Notes: a model not told the origin generated them from the letters alone. Positions 43,261 through 51,642 are shown, counted from the first letter of the stretch. The stretch: DNA of 64,000 nt from Amycolatopsis sp. WQ 127309 (GCF_023023025.1 NZ_CP095481.1:10863001-10927000); one strand, 5' to 3'. Made by a program: numbers and translations.

Positions 43261-43581
43261 ATGGCACAGCCTCAGCAACCGCAGGATCCGGACGACCGGC
43301 GCCTCGAGACGCACCCGGACCTGATGAACCCCGACTGGCAGAAGTACGCCGAGCGGGACGCCTGGCTGGGCGCCAAGAAGGACCTGAGGAAACGCCGCAA
43401 GCGCGACCGCCGGACCGGCGGCACCCAGCGGCCCGGCAGCAGCCGGTGGCCGGGGCTGCTCGCCCTGCTGCTGGTCGTCGCGCTGGTCGCGGCGGCCGTC
43501 GTCGTGCACCAGGTCCAGGGCGTCGGCGTCAACGAGGACCCGTTCCTGTTCTTCGGCGCCTCGCTGCACACTTCCGCGTAA
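43261..43581 (+). CDS. Small single-helix membrane protein with [15 protein letters not shown] motif
   Basis: A 106-residue protein of unknown function. A cytoplasmic N-terminus contains [12 protein letters not shown] and [11 protein letters not shown], followed by a very basic stretch (RKRRKRDRR). One transmembrane helix ([17 protein letters not shown]) and a short outer tail follow. The same motif pair opens the next gene, so the two are paralogous at their N-termini. ATG 43261 follows GGGGGAAGG; the frame extends upstream antisense to valS and is not used. It is divergent from valS. Confidence 0.8.
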   Translation: MAQPQQPQDPDDRRLETHPDLMNPDWQKYAERDAWLGAKKDLRKRRKRDRRTGGTQRPGSSRWPGLLALLLVVALVAAAVVVHQVQGVGVNEDPFLFFGASLHTSA

Positions 43582-43630
43582 CGAACCCGTGCTTCCGTCG
43601 ATGATCAGTCATCGACTGTGGGGGAAGCAC

Positions 43631-44656
43631 GTGGACGAGGACAACCTGCTCGAAACGCACCCGGACCTGATGGACCCGGAGTGGCGCAAGCACGCCCAGA
43701 CGGACGCCTGGCTGGGGGCGAAGAGCGACCGGAAGAAGTTCCGCAAGCAGCAGAAGCGCGCCCGGCGGAACGCGCCGTCGCCGGGCCGGGGACGCCGGTG
43801 GGGCCTGGTCGCGTTCGTGCTGATCCTGGCCGTGACGACGGCCGTGGTCGTCGCCCTCGGCCGGCGCACACCCACCAGCGAAGCGGGCACCCCGGACACG
43901 CCGGTGCCGACGACGGTCAACCCGACCTCGGTCGCCCAGTACGCGCCGGTGGACCTGAAGCACGCGTACGCGCGGACCCCGGCGGACGCCTGGCGCAAGG
44001 GCATCGACGGGATCACCGTGCCCGCGCCGGCCGCGATGGGGTCGTTCACCGCCCCGCAGGTCGGCGACGCCTACGCGAAGGTGAAGCAGGCGATCACGGC
44101 GTCCCGGCTCGACCCCGCTGTGCTCGACCGGCACGACACCGCGGCCTACCTGGCGTTGTTCGCGAAGGACGCCCAGGGCGCCATCGCGAAGGACCTGGGG
44201 ACCAAGCCGGACTTCTCGGCCTACGTCACCGAGCTGGCCGACGGCTACCACCTGCTCGACCAGGGCCCGCGCACGTTCGGCTCGATGACCGCGAAGGCCG
44301 GCGCGAAGCCGGGTGAGCTGGTGGTCGACGTCAAGTACGTCACCTCCTACGCCTTCGACAACGTCCACCCGGACGGGCTGCAGGGCCCGTGGGAGATCGT
44401 GAGTTTCGTGCGGTCGGACGAGAGCTACGTCGTCCGCCAGGGCAAGAACTTCGCGGCGGGCAGCCGCGGCCTGTGGCCCGGCGACGGCGGCGGGAGCTTC
44501 TACGACTCGATCGGCTGCGAGGCGCTCAAGCAGGGTTATCTCGCGCCCGCTTACGCCAACCCGGACCAGCCCGGGCTGCCCGGCGACGACCAGGACGTGC
44601 CGGGCGCCTACGACCCGAGCCTCCCCATGCCCGACGTCCACGGCTGCAAGGACTGA
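43631..44656 (+). CDS. Membrane-anchored protein with [15 protein letters not shown] motif, unknown function
   Basis: A 341-residue protein. The N-terminus [16 protein letters not shown] and TDAWLGAKSDRKKF matches the small protein upstream. A basic stretch and one helix (WGLVAFVLILAVTTAVVVAL) are followed by an extracellular domain of about 240 residues. That domain contains TVPAPAAMGSFTAPQVGDAY, SYAFDNVHPDGLQGPWEIVSF and a C-terminal Cys pair. I do not recognise the outer domain. GTG 43631 has GGGGGAAG four bases upstream. It ends at a hairpin. Confidence 0.8.
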   Translation: MDEDNLLETHPDLMDPEWRKHAQTDAWLGAKSDRKKFRKQQKRARRNAPSPGRGRRWGLVAFVLILAVTTAVVVALGRRTPTSEAGTPDTPVPTTVNPTSVAQYAPVDLKHAYARTPADAWRKGIDGITVPAPAAMGSFTAPQVGDAYAKVKQAITASRLDPAVLDRHDTAAYLALFAKDAQGAIAKDLGTKPDFSAYVTELADGYHLLDQGPRTFGSMTAKAGAKPGELVVDVKYVTSYAFDNVHPDGLQGPWEIVSFVRSDESYVVRQGKNFAAGSRGLWPGDGGGSFYDSIGCEALKQGYLAPAYANPDQPGLPGDDQDVPGAYDPSLPMPDVHGCKD

Positions 44657-44662
44657 CCCTCC

Positions 44663-44684
44663 CGCACTCCCGCCGAGGAGTGCG
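44663..44684 (+). terminator. Hairpin terminator
   Basis: CGCACTCC (44663-44670) pairs perfectly with GGAGTGCG (44677-44684) across a 6-nt loop. It lies six bases after the stop of the membrane protein and just before the MarR operator. There is no U tract. Confidence 0.6.
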
Positions 44685-44695
44685 TCACAGCCAGA

Positions 44696-44715
44696 TGCAC
44701 AGGCTGAACTGTGCA
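44696..44715. promoter_or_regulatory. MarR operator
   Basis: TGCACAG (44696-44702) and CTGTGCA (44709-44715) form a perfect 7-bp inverted repeat with a 6-nt spacer. TAAGCT at 44719-44724 is a likely -10 for marR, with the ATG seven bases further on, so the message would be leaderless. The position fits autorepression of the marR-transporter operon. Confidence 0.65.
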
Positions 44716-44730
44716 GTCTAAGCTGTGAGT

Positions 44731-45168
44731 ATGGGTGAAGTACCACCGCACGTCGCCGAGAACGCCGGCTGGATCCGCGGGGTCGTCGGGCAGCTGCACC
44801 GCCGGCTGCGCCAGGTCGACAACGCCGGGATCCTGACGCCGTCGCAGTCCGCCGTGCTCAACCGGCTCTACCGCAGGGGCCCCGCCACACAGGGCGAACT
44901 GGCCGCCGCCGAGCACGTGCGGCAGCAGTCGATGGCCGCCACCCTCGGCGTCCTCGACGAGCTGGGCTACCTCGCCCGCACCCCCGACCCGGCCGACCGG
45001 CGCCGCGTGGTGATCAGCCTGTCCGACGCCGGCACCGACACCGTGCGCGGTGTCTTCCAGCACCGCGAGGAATGGCTCGCCCAGGCGCTGGTGGACGAGC
45101 TGTCCCCCGCCGAGCTCGAAACCGTCGTGCGCGCCCTGCCGCTGCTGCAGCGCGTCGCCCAGCACTGA
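44731..45168 (+). CDS. MarR-family transcriptional regulator
   Basis: A 145-residue winged-helix repressor. It contains LTPSQSAVLNRLYRRGPATQGELAAAEHVRQQSMAATLGVL (HTH region) and DPADRRRVVISLSDAG (the wing, a MarR hallmark). No ribosome-binding site precedes ATG 44731, and a -10 lies just upstream, so translation is probably leaderless. A GTG at 44725 is also in frame. The efflux transporter starts 16 bp after its stop. Confidence 0.92.
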   Translation: MGEVPPHVAENAGWIRGVVGQLHRRLRQVDNAGILTPSQSAVLNRLYRRGPATQGELAAAEHVRQQSMAATLGVLDELGYLARTPDPADRRRVVISLSDAGTDTVRGVFQHREEWLAQALVDELSPAELETVVRALPLLQRVAQH

Positions 45169-45184
45169 CCCCGAAGGAGTCCTC

Positions 45185-46549
45185 ACGACCACCCTCACCG
45201 CTCCCGCCAAGTTCGGCGCCCGCCTGGTCACCCCGCTGGTGGCCGGGGCGGTGCTCAACCCGATCAACTCCACGCTCATCGCCGTCGCGCTCGTGCCGAT
45301 CGGGCGGAGCTTCGGCGCCGGCCCCGGCCAGACGGCCTGGCTGATCTCCGCGCTCTACCTGGCCACCGCGGTCGGGCAGCCGGTGGTCGGGCTGCTGGTG
45401 GACCGCTACGGCGCCCGCCGGGTGCTGCTCGGCGGGGCTGTGCTGGTGATCGTCGCCGGGATCGCCGGGATGATCCCGCTCTCGGTCGGCTGGCTGACCG
45501 GCGTGCGCGTGGTCCTGGGCCTGGGCACCTGCGCCGGCTTCCCGGCCGCGATGGCCGTGTTGCGCCACCACGCCGAAGCGAGCGGCCAGGGCGTGCCCGC
45601 GCGGGTGCTGTCGCTGCTGTCGATGTCCGCGCAGACGGTGATGGTCATCGGCCCGACGCTGGGCGGGCTGCTCATCGGCCTGTTCGGCTGGCCCGCGATC
45701 TTCGCCGTGAACATCCCGCTCGCCGGGTTGTCACTGGTCCTGGCGCTGCTGTGGGTGCCGAAGGACGACCGCGGGGCGCGCACAGCGGCGCCGATCGACG
45801 TCCTGGGCATCGCACTGTTCTCCGCGACGCTGCTGGCGTTGCTACTCTTCCTGATGAACCCCGGCGCGGACCTGTGGCTGCTCGCGGTCGTCGCCGCCTT
45901 CGCGATCGCGTTCACGCTGGTCGAGCTGCACCGCGCCACCCCGTTCCTGGACCTGCGGATGCTCGCGGCCAACGACGCGATCCTGCGCACCTACCTGCGG
46001 CAGGCGCTCAGCTTCATGGCGATCTACGCGATCATGTTCGGCTACGTCCAGTGGCTCGAAACCGCGCGGCACCTCAGCGCGGAGGCCGCCGGGCTGATGC
46101 TGCTGCCGATGTCGGGCACGGCGGTGTGCGCCGCCGCGTTCTCCGGCCGCGGCACCGGCATCAAGGCCCGGCTGGTCACGGTCGCCGTGGCGCTGCTCGG
46201 CGGCTCGGCGCTGCTGCTGGCCGTCCACGACGGCACGTGGATCGGCGCGCTGCTGGCCCTGGCCGCGCTGTTCGGCCTGGCGCAGGGCCTGACCAGCGTC
46301 GCGAACCAGACGACGCTCTACCAGGAGGCCCCGGCCGAGCAGATGGGCACGGCGAGCGGCCTGTTCCGCACGGCCCAGTACCTGGGCGCGATCGTGGCCT
46401 CGACGCTCATCGCGCTTTGTTATGGCCCGCACGCCGATTCGGCCGGCCTGCACCGGCTGGCCATCGCGCTGCTCGTCATCAGCGCGGCCCTGCTCGTCGT
46501 CACCGTCGCCGACCGCGGACTGCGCGCCGCCAAAGTAAAATCCGCGTGA
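45185..46549 (+). CDS. MFS drug-efflux transporter with apparent ACG start
   Basis: A 454-residue major facilitator with about 12-14 helices. It contains NPINSTLIAVALVPIGRSF, LLVDRYGARRVLLGG (motif A) and GTASGLFRTAQYLGAI (a DHA2-type C-terminal motif). A strong ribosome-binding site (GAAGGAG, 45173-45179) is followed after five bases by ACG at 45185, where ATG would be expected; no in-frame ATG, GTG or TTG fits that site. The next in-frame GTG would cut into the first helix. Upstream GTG 45050 would add an out-of-frame overlap with marR. It is probably regulated by MarR. Confidence 0.85.
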   Translation, partial: TTTLTAPAKFGARLVTPLVAGAVLNPINSTLIAVALVPIGRSFGAGPGQTAWLISALYLATAVGQPVVGLLVDRYGARRVLLGGAVLVIVAGIAGMIPLSVGWLTGVRVVLGLGTCAGFPAAMAVLRHHAEASGQGVPARVLSLLSMSAQTVMVIGPTLGGLLIGLFGWPAIFAVNIPLAGLSLVLALLWVPKDDRGARTAAPIDVLGIALFSATLLALLLFLMNPGADLWLLAVVAAFAIAFTLVELHRATPFLDLRMLAANDAILRTYLRQALSFMAIYAIMFGYVQWLETARHLSAEAAGLMLLPMSGTAVCAAAFSGRGTGIKARLVTVAVALLGGSALLLAVHDGTWIGALLALAALFGLAQGLTSVANQTTLYQEAPAEQMGTASGLFRTAQYLGAIVASTLIALCYGPHADSAGLHRLAIALLVISAALLVVTVADRGLRAAKVKSA

Positions 46550-46555
46550 GGCAAT

Positions 46556-46670
46556 GCATCTTTCCTAGGGAAAGTGACGTCTCAAGGGGGCGCCGACGCA
46601 TCTTTCCTAGGGAAAGTGACGTCTCAAGGAGGCGCCGACGCATCTTTCTCGGCGAAAGTGGCGTGCCGGG
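46556..46670. repeat. Three tandem 42-bp palindromic units
   Basis: Units start at 46556, 46598 and 46640. The first two are nearly identical and contain GCATCTTTCCTAGGGAAAG, where CTTTCC pairs with GGAAAG across TAG. In the third the centre has changed to CTTTCTCGGCGAAAG, which still forms a CTTTC/GAAAG stem. The array begins seven bases after the transporter stop. It may be a terminator cluster or a protein-binding site. Confidence 0.8.
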
Positions 46671-46686
46671 GGTGTGACCAACCCCC
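46668..46686. terminator. Short hairpin upstream of the oxidoreductase
   Basis: GGGGGT (46668-46673) pairs with ACCCCC (46681-46686) across a 7-nt loop. It may end the transporter transcript or act as an attenuator for the next gene. Confidence 0.4.
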
Positions 46687-46724
46687 TGCTCGCGTGAACG
46701 GTCATCGGGGCGCACCATGAACAC

Positions 46725-49031
46725 ATGACCCGTGAGGCGCCGGCACAGGACGTGAACGAAGCCCAGCTCGAAGTGCACAAGCCGAAGGGCTGGGCGGCCG
46801 GCATACCCGGCGTGGCCGTGTCGCTCCTGCGCAGCGTCGAGCAGATGGGCACCGGCCGGACGGTCAAGGCGCTGCGGCTGCTGAACCAGCGCCAGGGCTT
46901 CGACTGCCCGGGCTGCGCGTGGCCGGAGCCCCGCGAGGTCGACGGGGAGCACCGCAAGCTGGCCGAGTTCTGTGAGAACGGGGCGAAGGCCGTCGCCGAG
47001 GAGGCGACGAAACGGCGGGTCGGCCGGGAGTTCTTCGCCGCGCACCCGATCGCCGAACTGCGCGGGAAGACCGACTACTGGCTGGGCCAGCAGGGCCGGA
47101 TCACCGAACCCTTCGTGCTGCGCGAAGGCGCGTCGCACTACGAACCGATCTCCTGGGACGACGCCTTCGAGCTGGTCGCGGGCGAGCTGAAGGCCCTGAC
47201 CGACCCGAACGAGGCGTTCTTCTACACCTCGGGCCGGACCAGCAACGAAGCCGCGTTCCTCTACCAGCTGATGGTGCGCTCGTTCGGCACCAACAACCTG
47301 CCGGACTGCTCGAACATGTGCCACGAGTCCTCGGGCGCGGCGCTGCAGGCGACCACCGGCATCGGCAAGGGCTCGGTGAGCCTGGCCGACATCCACAAGG
47401 CCGACCTGATCGTCGTCGTCGGGCAGAACCCGGGCACCAACCACCCGCGGATGCTCTCGGCGCTGGAGGAGGCCAAGGGCAACGGCGCGAAGATCATCGC
47501 GGTCAACCCGCTGCCCGAAGCCGGGCTGATGCGGTTCAAGAACCCGCAGAACGTCCGCGGCGTCGTCGGCAAGGGCACGCCGCTGGCCGACGAGTTCGCC
47601 CAGATCCGCCTCGGTGGCGACCTGGCGCTGTTCCAGGCCGTCGGGCACCTGCTGCTGACCTGGGACGAGCAGGCGCCGGGCACGATCGTCGACTGGGAGT
47701 TCGTCCAGCACTCGACCGAGTACTTCGACGACTACGCCAAGCACCTGCACCGCATCGACTGGCCCGAGGTCGAGCGGGCCACCGGCCTGCCGCGGGAGCA
47801 GATCGAGCGCGTCGCGCGGATGATCGCGTCCTCGGAGCGGACGATCTACTGCTGGGCGATGGGCCTGACGCAGCACAAGCACGCCGTCCCGACGATCTCG
47901 GAGATCGCGAACCTGGCGCTGATGCGCGGGATGATCGGCAAGCCGGGCGCGGGCCTGTGCCCGGTGCGCGGGCACTCGAACGTCCAGGGCGACCGGACGA
48001 TGGGCATCTGGGAGAAGATGCCGCAGTCCTTCATGGACGCCCTCGCCGGCGAGTTCGGCATCGACGTCCCGCGCGAGCACGGCCTCGACACCGTCGACTC
48101 GATCCACGCGATGCGCGACGGCCGCGGCAAGGTCTTCTTCGCCGTGGGCGGCAACTTCGCCTCGGCGACGCCGGACACGGAGGCGACCGAGAAGGCGCTC
48201 CGGTCGTGCTCGCTGACCGTGCACGTCTCGACGAAGCTGAACCGCTCGCACGTCGTCCACGGCCGCACGGCATTGGTGCTGCCGACGCTCGGCCGCACCG
48301 AGCGCGACGTCCAGGCCGCGGGCGAGCAGTTCGTCACGGTCGAGGACTCGATGTCGCAGGTGCACGCCTCCCACGGGCGGCTGAAGCCGGCGAGCGAGCA
48401 CCTGCTGTCCGAGGTCGCGATCGTCTGCCGGCTGGCGGAGAAGCTGCTCGGCGCCGGGCACGCGGTGCCGTGGCGGACGTTCGAGGGTGACTACGACCTG
48501 ATCCGCGACCGGATCGCGCGGGTCGTGACCGGCTGCGACGACTACAACCGCCGGGTCCGCGAGCCGGACGGGTTCGTGCTGCCGAACGCGCCGCGCGACT
48601 CCCGCGAGTTCAGCGGCACGGCCAACGGCAAGGCCAACTTCACGGTGTCCGGACTGGAGTACCCGAAGGTGCCCGAAGGGCGGCTGCTGCTGCAGACGAT
48701 GCGCAGCCACGACCAGTACAACACCACGATCTACGGCCTGTCCGACCGCTACCGCGGCATCGAGAACGCCCGCCGCGTCGTGCTCGTCAACCCGGACGAC
48801 CTGGCCGCACTGGGGCTGGCGGACGCCGCGATGGTCGACCTCGTGTCGGAATGGCACGACGGCGACCGCCGCGCCCCGGCGTTCCGGGTGGTGTCCTACC
48901 CGACGGCCCGCGGCTGCGCGGCGGCGTACTTCCCCGAGGCGAACGCGCTCGTGCCGCTCGGCTCGGTGGCCGACAAGTCGAACACGCCGGTGTCCAAGGC
49001 GATCGTGGTGCGGCTGGAGCCGCAGCCCTGA
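46725..49031 (+). CDS. FdhF/YdeP-type molybdopterin oxidoreductase
   Basis: A 768-residue bis-MGD enzyme of the formate-dehydrogenase-like FdhF/YdeP group. The N-terminus has GFDCPGCAWPEP (Cys61, Cys64) and EFCENGAK (Cys83), fewer cysteines than a canonical 4Fe-4S site. TNNLPDCSNMCHESSG aligns with the FdhF active site, with Cys199-His200 where E. coli FdhF has selenocysteine-His. VVVGQNPGTNHPRM and the C-terminal molybdopterin-binding domain (MRSHDQYNTT, ANALVPLGSVADKSNTP) are present. The reaction is uncertain; it may oxidise formate. An fdhD and an OFA transporter lie 4-8 kb downstream. There is no strong ribosome-binding site. Confidence 0.9.
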   Translation: MTREAPAQDVNEAQLEVHKPKGWAAGIPGVAVSLLRSVEQMGTGRTVKALRLLNQRQGFDCPGCAWPEPREVDGEHRKLAEFCENGAKAVAEEATKRRVGREFFAAHPIAELRGKTDYWLGQQGRITEPFVLREGASHYEPISWDDAFELVAGELKALTDPNEAFFYTSGRTSNEAAFLYQLMVRSFGTNNLPDCSNMCHESSGAALQATTGIGKGSVSLADIHKADLIVVVGQNPGTNHPRMLSALEEAKGNGAKIIAVNPLPEAGLMRFKNPQNVRGVVGKGTPLADEFAQIRLGGDLALFQAVGHLLLTWDEQAPGTIVDWEFVQHSTEYFDDYAKHLHRIDWPEVERATGLPREQIERVARMIASSERTIYCWAMGLTQHKHAVPTISEIANLALMRGMIGKPGAGLCPVRGHSNVQGDRTMGIWEKMPQSFMDALAGEFGIDVPREHGLDTVDSIHAMRDGRGKVFFAVGGNFASATPDTEATEKALRSCSLTVHVSTKLNRSHVVHGRTALVLPTLGRTERDVQAAGEQFVTVEDSMSQVHASHGRLKPASEHLLSEVAIVCRLAEKLLGAGHAVPWRTFEGDYDLIRDRIARVVTGCDDYNRRVREPDGFVLPNAPRDSREFSGTANGKANFTVSGLEYPKVPEGRLLLQTMRSHDQYNTTIYGLSDRYRGIENARRVVLVNPDDLAALGLADAAMVDLVSEWHDGDRRAPAFRVVSYPTARGCAAAYFPEANALVPLGSVADKSNTPVSKAIVVRLEPQP

Positions 49032-49058
49032 CTGAGCCTTGGTCGTCGGCGTTGGTCG

Positions 49059-49676
49059 TCAGCCTTGGTAGTCCCGGCGCAGGGTGCCGGTCATGTCGGT
49101 GACCATGGCCTGGACGTTGTCGAGCGTGGCCGGCGGGATCAGCGCGGCCTCGGTCCCGCCGTCGGCGATGGCCAGGCCGAGCACGACGTTGCCGGTGCGC
49201 ACGGCCGCCCACTGCTCGGAGAACCCGGCCTCGTCGCCGACGCCGGTGGCGAGCCGCACGCCCGAGTGGTCGCCGAGCGCGTCGGTCATCAGCTGGGTGG
49301 CCTTGGCGGACGCTTCGGCGGCGTCGGACGCGGTGAACCGCACGACGGCGATCGTCACGATCCGGTAGTCCTGCAGGTTCGGCTTCCCGCCGCCGAGATC
49401 ACGGGCGAACAGGCGCTTGCAGCTGGTCAGCTCGTTGCCGGCGCTGGAACGGTCCTCGGGCACGACCCTGGTGTCGACCGTCTTGATCGAGCCGGCCGGG
49501 ATCTCGACGGTCCCGGGCGCGAGCTGCTTGAGGGTGTCCGGCCCGGGCAGCTTGCAGGCGTCCACGGCATCGGGGTAGTGCACCGTCCCGGACATCGACT
49601 GGCAGCCGGCGAGCAGAACGGCTGAAGCGATCATCGGAAGTGTCCACCACCATTGGCGGACGGAGCTTCTGCGCAT
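49059..49676 (-). CDS. DUF3558-like secreted lipoprotein
   Basis: A 205-residue exported protein with a lipobox (LLAGC) at residues about 21-25. The mature chain begins QSMSGTVHYPDAVDACKLPGPDTLKQL and contains TSCKRLFARDL. Two cysteines and overall size resemble the actinobacterial DUF3558 lipoproteins. The function is unknown. ATG 49676 follows CAGGAAAA. The region between the oxidoreductase stop and this gene has TTGGTCGTC-type direct repeats. Confidence 0.75.
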   Translation of the reverse strand: MRRSSVRQWWWTLPMIASAVLLAGCQSMSGTVHYPDAVDACKLPGPDTLKQLAPGTVEIPAGSIKTVDTRVVPEDRSSAGNELTSCKRLFARDLGGGKPNLQDYRIVTIAVVRFTASDAAEASAKATQLMTDALGDHSGVRLATGVGDEAGFSEQWAAVRTGNVVLGLAIADGGTEAALIPPATLDNVQAMVTDMTGTLRRDYQG

Positions 49677-49924
49677 TCGGTTTTCCTGAGGCGAAACGGT
49701 GGAAATCGGTTTTCCTGATGATCGCCGATCCGGTGATCAGTCGCGGTGGAGCGGCGCCGAAACCGTTCGGCACCCGGGGTTTCACGGTTCGATGAACCCT
49801 GCCTCACCAGGACAGCAGCGTCAAGGACCACCATCGCCAGTGGTCCGCTGTGGTCCGGTCCCCGCCAGGAGAAAACGACTTCGACGCGTTTCGGGAAAAT
49901 GACCAGCGCGGCTCAGTATTTCGG

Positions 49925-50160
49925 TCAATCCCGCGCGGCCCAGAACCGGAACACCCGTTGGACGTCGGCGTGCCACGGCTTGCCGGTGCCACGCCAGCCG
50001 GCTCCCGGTTCGCCGGTCCGCGCGTTGACCACCAGCGCGGTCAACGGCGGCCGATCGCGTGGCCCAGCTCCTTGCAGGTGACGATCGACCGCCGCAACGC
50101 CGCCATGATCAAGGCCGCCCGCGCTTGCAGGACCAGGGTGTCCCGGTTCTCTTTGCCCAT
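49925..50160 (-). pseudogene. Frameshifted copy of the small-protein family at 39744
   Basis: From ATG 50160 the reverse strand reads MGKENRDTLVLQ then TCKELGHAIGRR and stops at TGA. A second frame continues PLTALVVNARTGEPGAGWRG to a stop at 49925-49927. Joined, these match the pattern of the intact small protein (xELGxxIG, then PLxALVVxxxTGxPxxGW), with the middle segment deleted. The deletion explains the frameshift. The rest of the gap, 49677-49924, shows no gene. Confidence 0.7.
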
Positions 50161-50205
50161 GGCCCGGGAGTCGCGATCGGGACTGTCCGCGTTTCACAGC
50201 GCGGC

Positions 50206-51630
50206 TCAGTCCACGCAGACGACGCCGCCCGAGGTGATCGGTTCGTCGCCGCCCGGTGCGCCGCCGCCGCCCGCTATTCCGGGGCCCGAATACACCGTTC
50301 CCAGCACCACTTCGATGTGGCCCGCCGGGACCGAGGACGCCTGCTGGGTCGTCAAGCCGCCCAGGAGCTTCGCGACCTCCGCGCCGCGGTCCGCGAGGTC
50401 CGGGCCGAAACGGACCAACGACGTCCGGCGCGAGGCCGTGTTGCCCGCCGTTCCCGGCGCGAATCCCTTGTCCCGCAGAAGATCCCCGACTCGTGCGGCC
50501 AGGCCCGAGCGTCCGCTCGCGTTGGCCACGTCGACGATCAGCGCGGGGGCGGCCGGGGCCGCGGCGCCGATCAGCCCCGCCACGAACGCCTTGACCTGAG
50601 CCGGATCCACCTGCACCGCGGTGGCGCGCGGGTTGGCCGGGTCGTACCGGTAGTCCACGTTGACCGTCGGGATCGTCGCGAACTGGATGCCCCCGCCGGA
50701 AACCCCGCGCATCTGCGCCACGAAGTCGAGCAGGTTCCAGGACCCGTCGAGGACCACCGAGCGCTTCACCGCGTCGATGAGGTCCGACAGCTTGCCCGGG
50801 TCGCTCAGCGTCCCCGACGACAGGACCTGCTTCGCCAGCCCCGCCAGGAAGACCTGCTGCCGCCGGGCGCGTCCGAGGTCGCCGCCCTTGACGTTGTCGC
50901 GCTGGCGCACGAAGGCCAGCGCGTCCGCGCCCGCGATCCGCTGGGGACCCGCCTTGAAGTCGGCGCCGGAGTTGCGGTCCTTCGTGTCCGTCTTCAGGCA
51001 GACGTCGACGCCGCCGACGGCCTTGCTGATCTCGTAGAAGCTCAGCAGGTTGACCTCGGCGAAGTGGTCGATCGTGACGCCGGTGAGGTCCTCGACCGCC
51101 TGCCGCGTCGCGCGGCGGCCCGCGGTGAGCGCCTCCTGGTCGATCTTCTTCTTGTCCGTCTCCCCCGCCTCCCGGCGGTTCCGCGCCTCCCCGGCCTTGG
51201 CGCGCCCGAACGCGGCGTTGATCTTCCCCTTGCCGCCCGGCATCGAGACGTAGCTGTCCCGCGGGATCGAGAACGCCTTGACCTCCTGGGTGCCGTTCGG
51301 GATCCGCAGCACGATGAGGGTGTCGGTCAGGTCGTCGCCGTTCGGGCCCACGCGCAGTTCGCGCAGCAGGTCCGCCGGCATCGGGTTGCCCTGCTGGTCG
51401 TCACGCGAGTCGCGGCCGACCAGCAGGATGTCGAGCGAGCCGTCGGCCGGCTGCTCGCCCGGTTTCGCCGCGGCGCCGATCACGTCGTCGCGGGTGACCT
51501 CGTCGAGCGAACGCAGGTTCGCGTAGCCGTAAGCCGTGCCGCAGAAGACGACCACGGCGACCCCGGCGACGACGACCTTCCCCAGTGCATGCACGCCCTC
51601 CTGACGCCGTCGCCGCCCGATCTGCTGCAC
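50206..51630 (-). CDS. LytR-CpsA-Psr (LCP) family cell-wall ligase
   Basis: A 474-residue type II membrane protein. One N-terminal helix (GKVVVAGVAVVVFCGTAYGYA) is followed by the LCP domain: DILLVGRDSRDD, LTDTLIVLRIP, FSIPRDSYVSMP, and FVRQRDNVKGGDLGRARRQQVF. A LytR_C domain covers the C-terminus (DVANASGRSGLAARVGDLLRDKGF). LCP proteins join polyprenyl-linked glycopolymers to peptidoglycan. GTG 51630 is the best start. It follows the SDR gene by 12 bp. Confidence 0.93.
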   Translation of the reverse strand: MQQIGRRRRQEGVHALGKVVVAGVAVVVFCGTAYGYANLRSLDEVTRDDVIGAAAKPGEQPADGSLDILLVGRDSRDDQQGNPMPADLLRELRVGPNGDDLTDTLIVLRIPNGTQEVKAFSIPRDSYVSMPGGKGKINAAFGRAKAGEARNRREAGETDKKKIDQEALTAGRRATRQAVEDLTGVTIDHFAEVNLLSFYEISKAVGGVDVCLKTDTKDRNSGADFKAGPQRIAGADALAFVRQRDNVKGGDLGRARRQQVFLAGLAKQVLSSGTLSDPGKLSDLIDAVKRSVVLDGSWNLLDFVAQMRGVSGGGIQFATIPTVNVDYRYDPANPRATAVQVDPAQVKAFVAGLIGAAAPAAPALIVDVANASGRSGLAARVGDLLRDKGFAPGTAGNTASRRTSLVRFGPDLADRGAEVAKLLGGLTTQQASSVPAGHIEVVLGTVYSGPGIAGGGGAPGGDEPITSGGVVCVD

Positions 51631-51642
51631 GGGTGAGCCACG

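Noticed and set aside
45050..46549. GTG 45050 as start of the MFS transporter
   Set aside because: It would add an out-of-frame 45-residue overlap with marR and ignores the strong ribosome-binding site at 45173.
46556..46670. CRISPR array
   Set aside because: Units are adjacent 42-bp repeats without spacers, and no cas genes are present.
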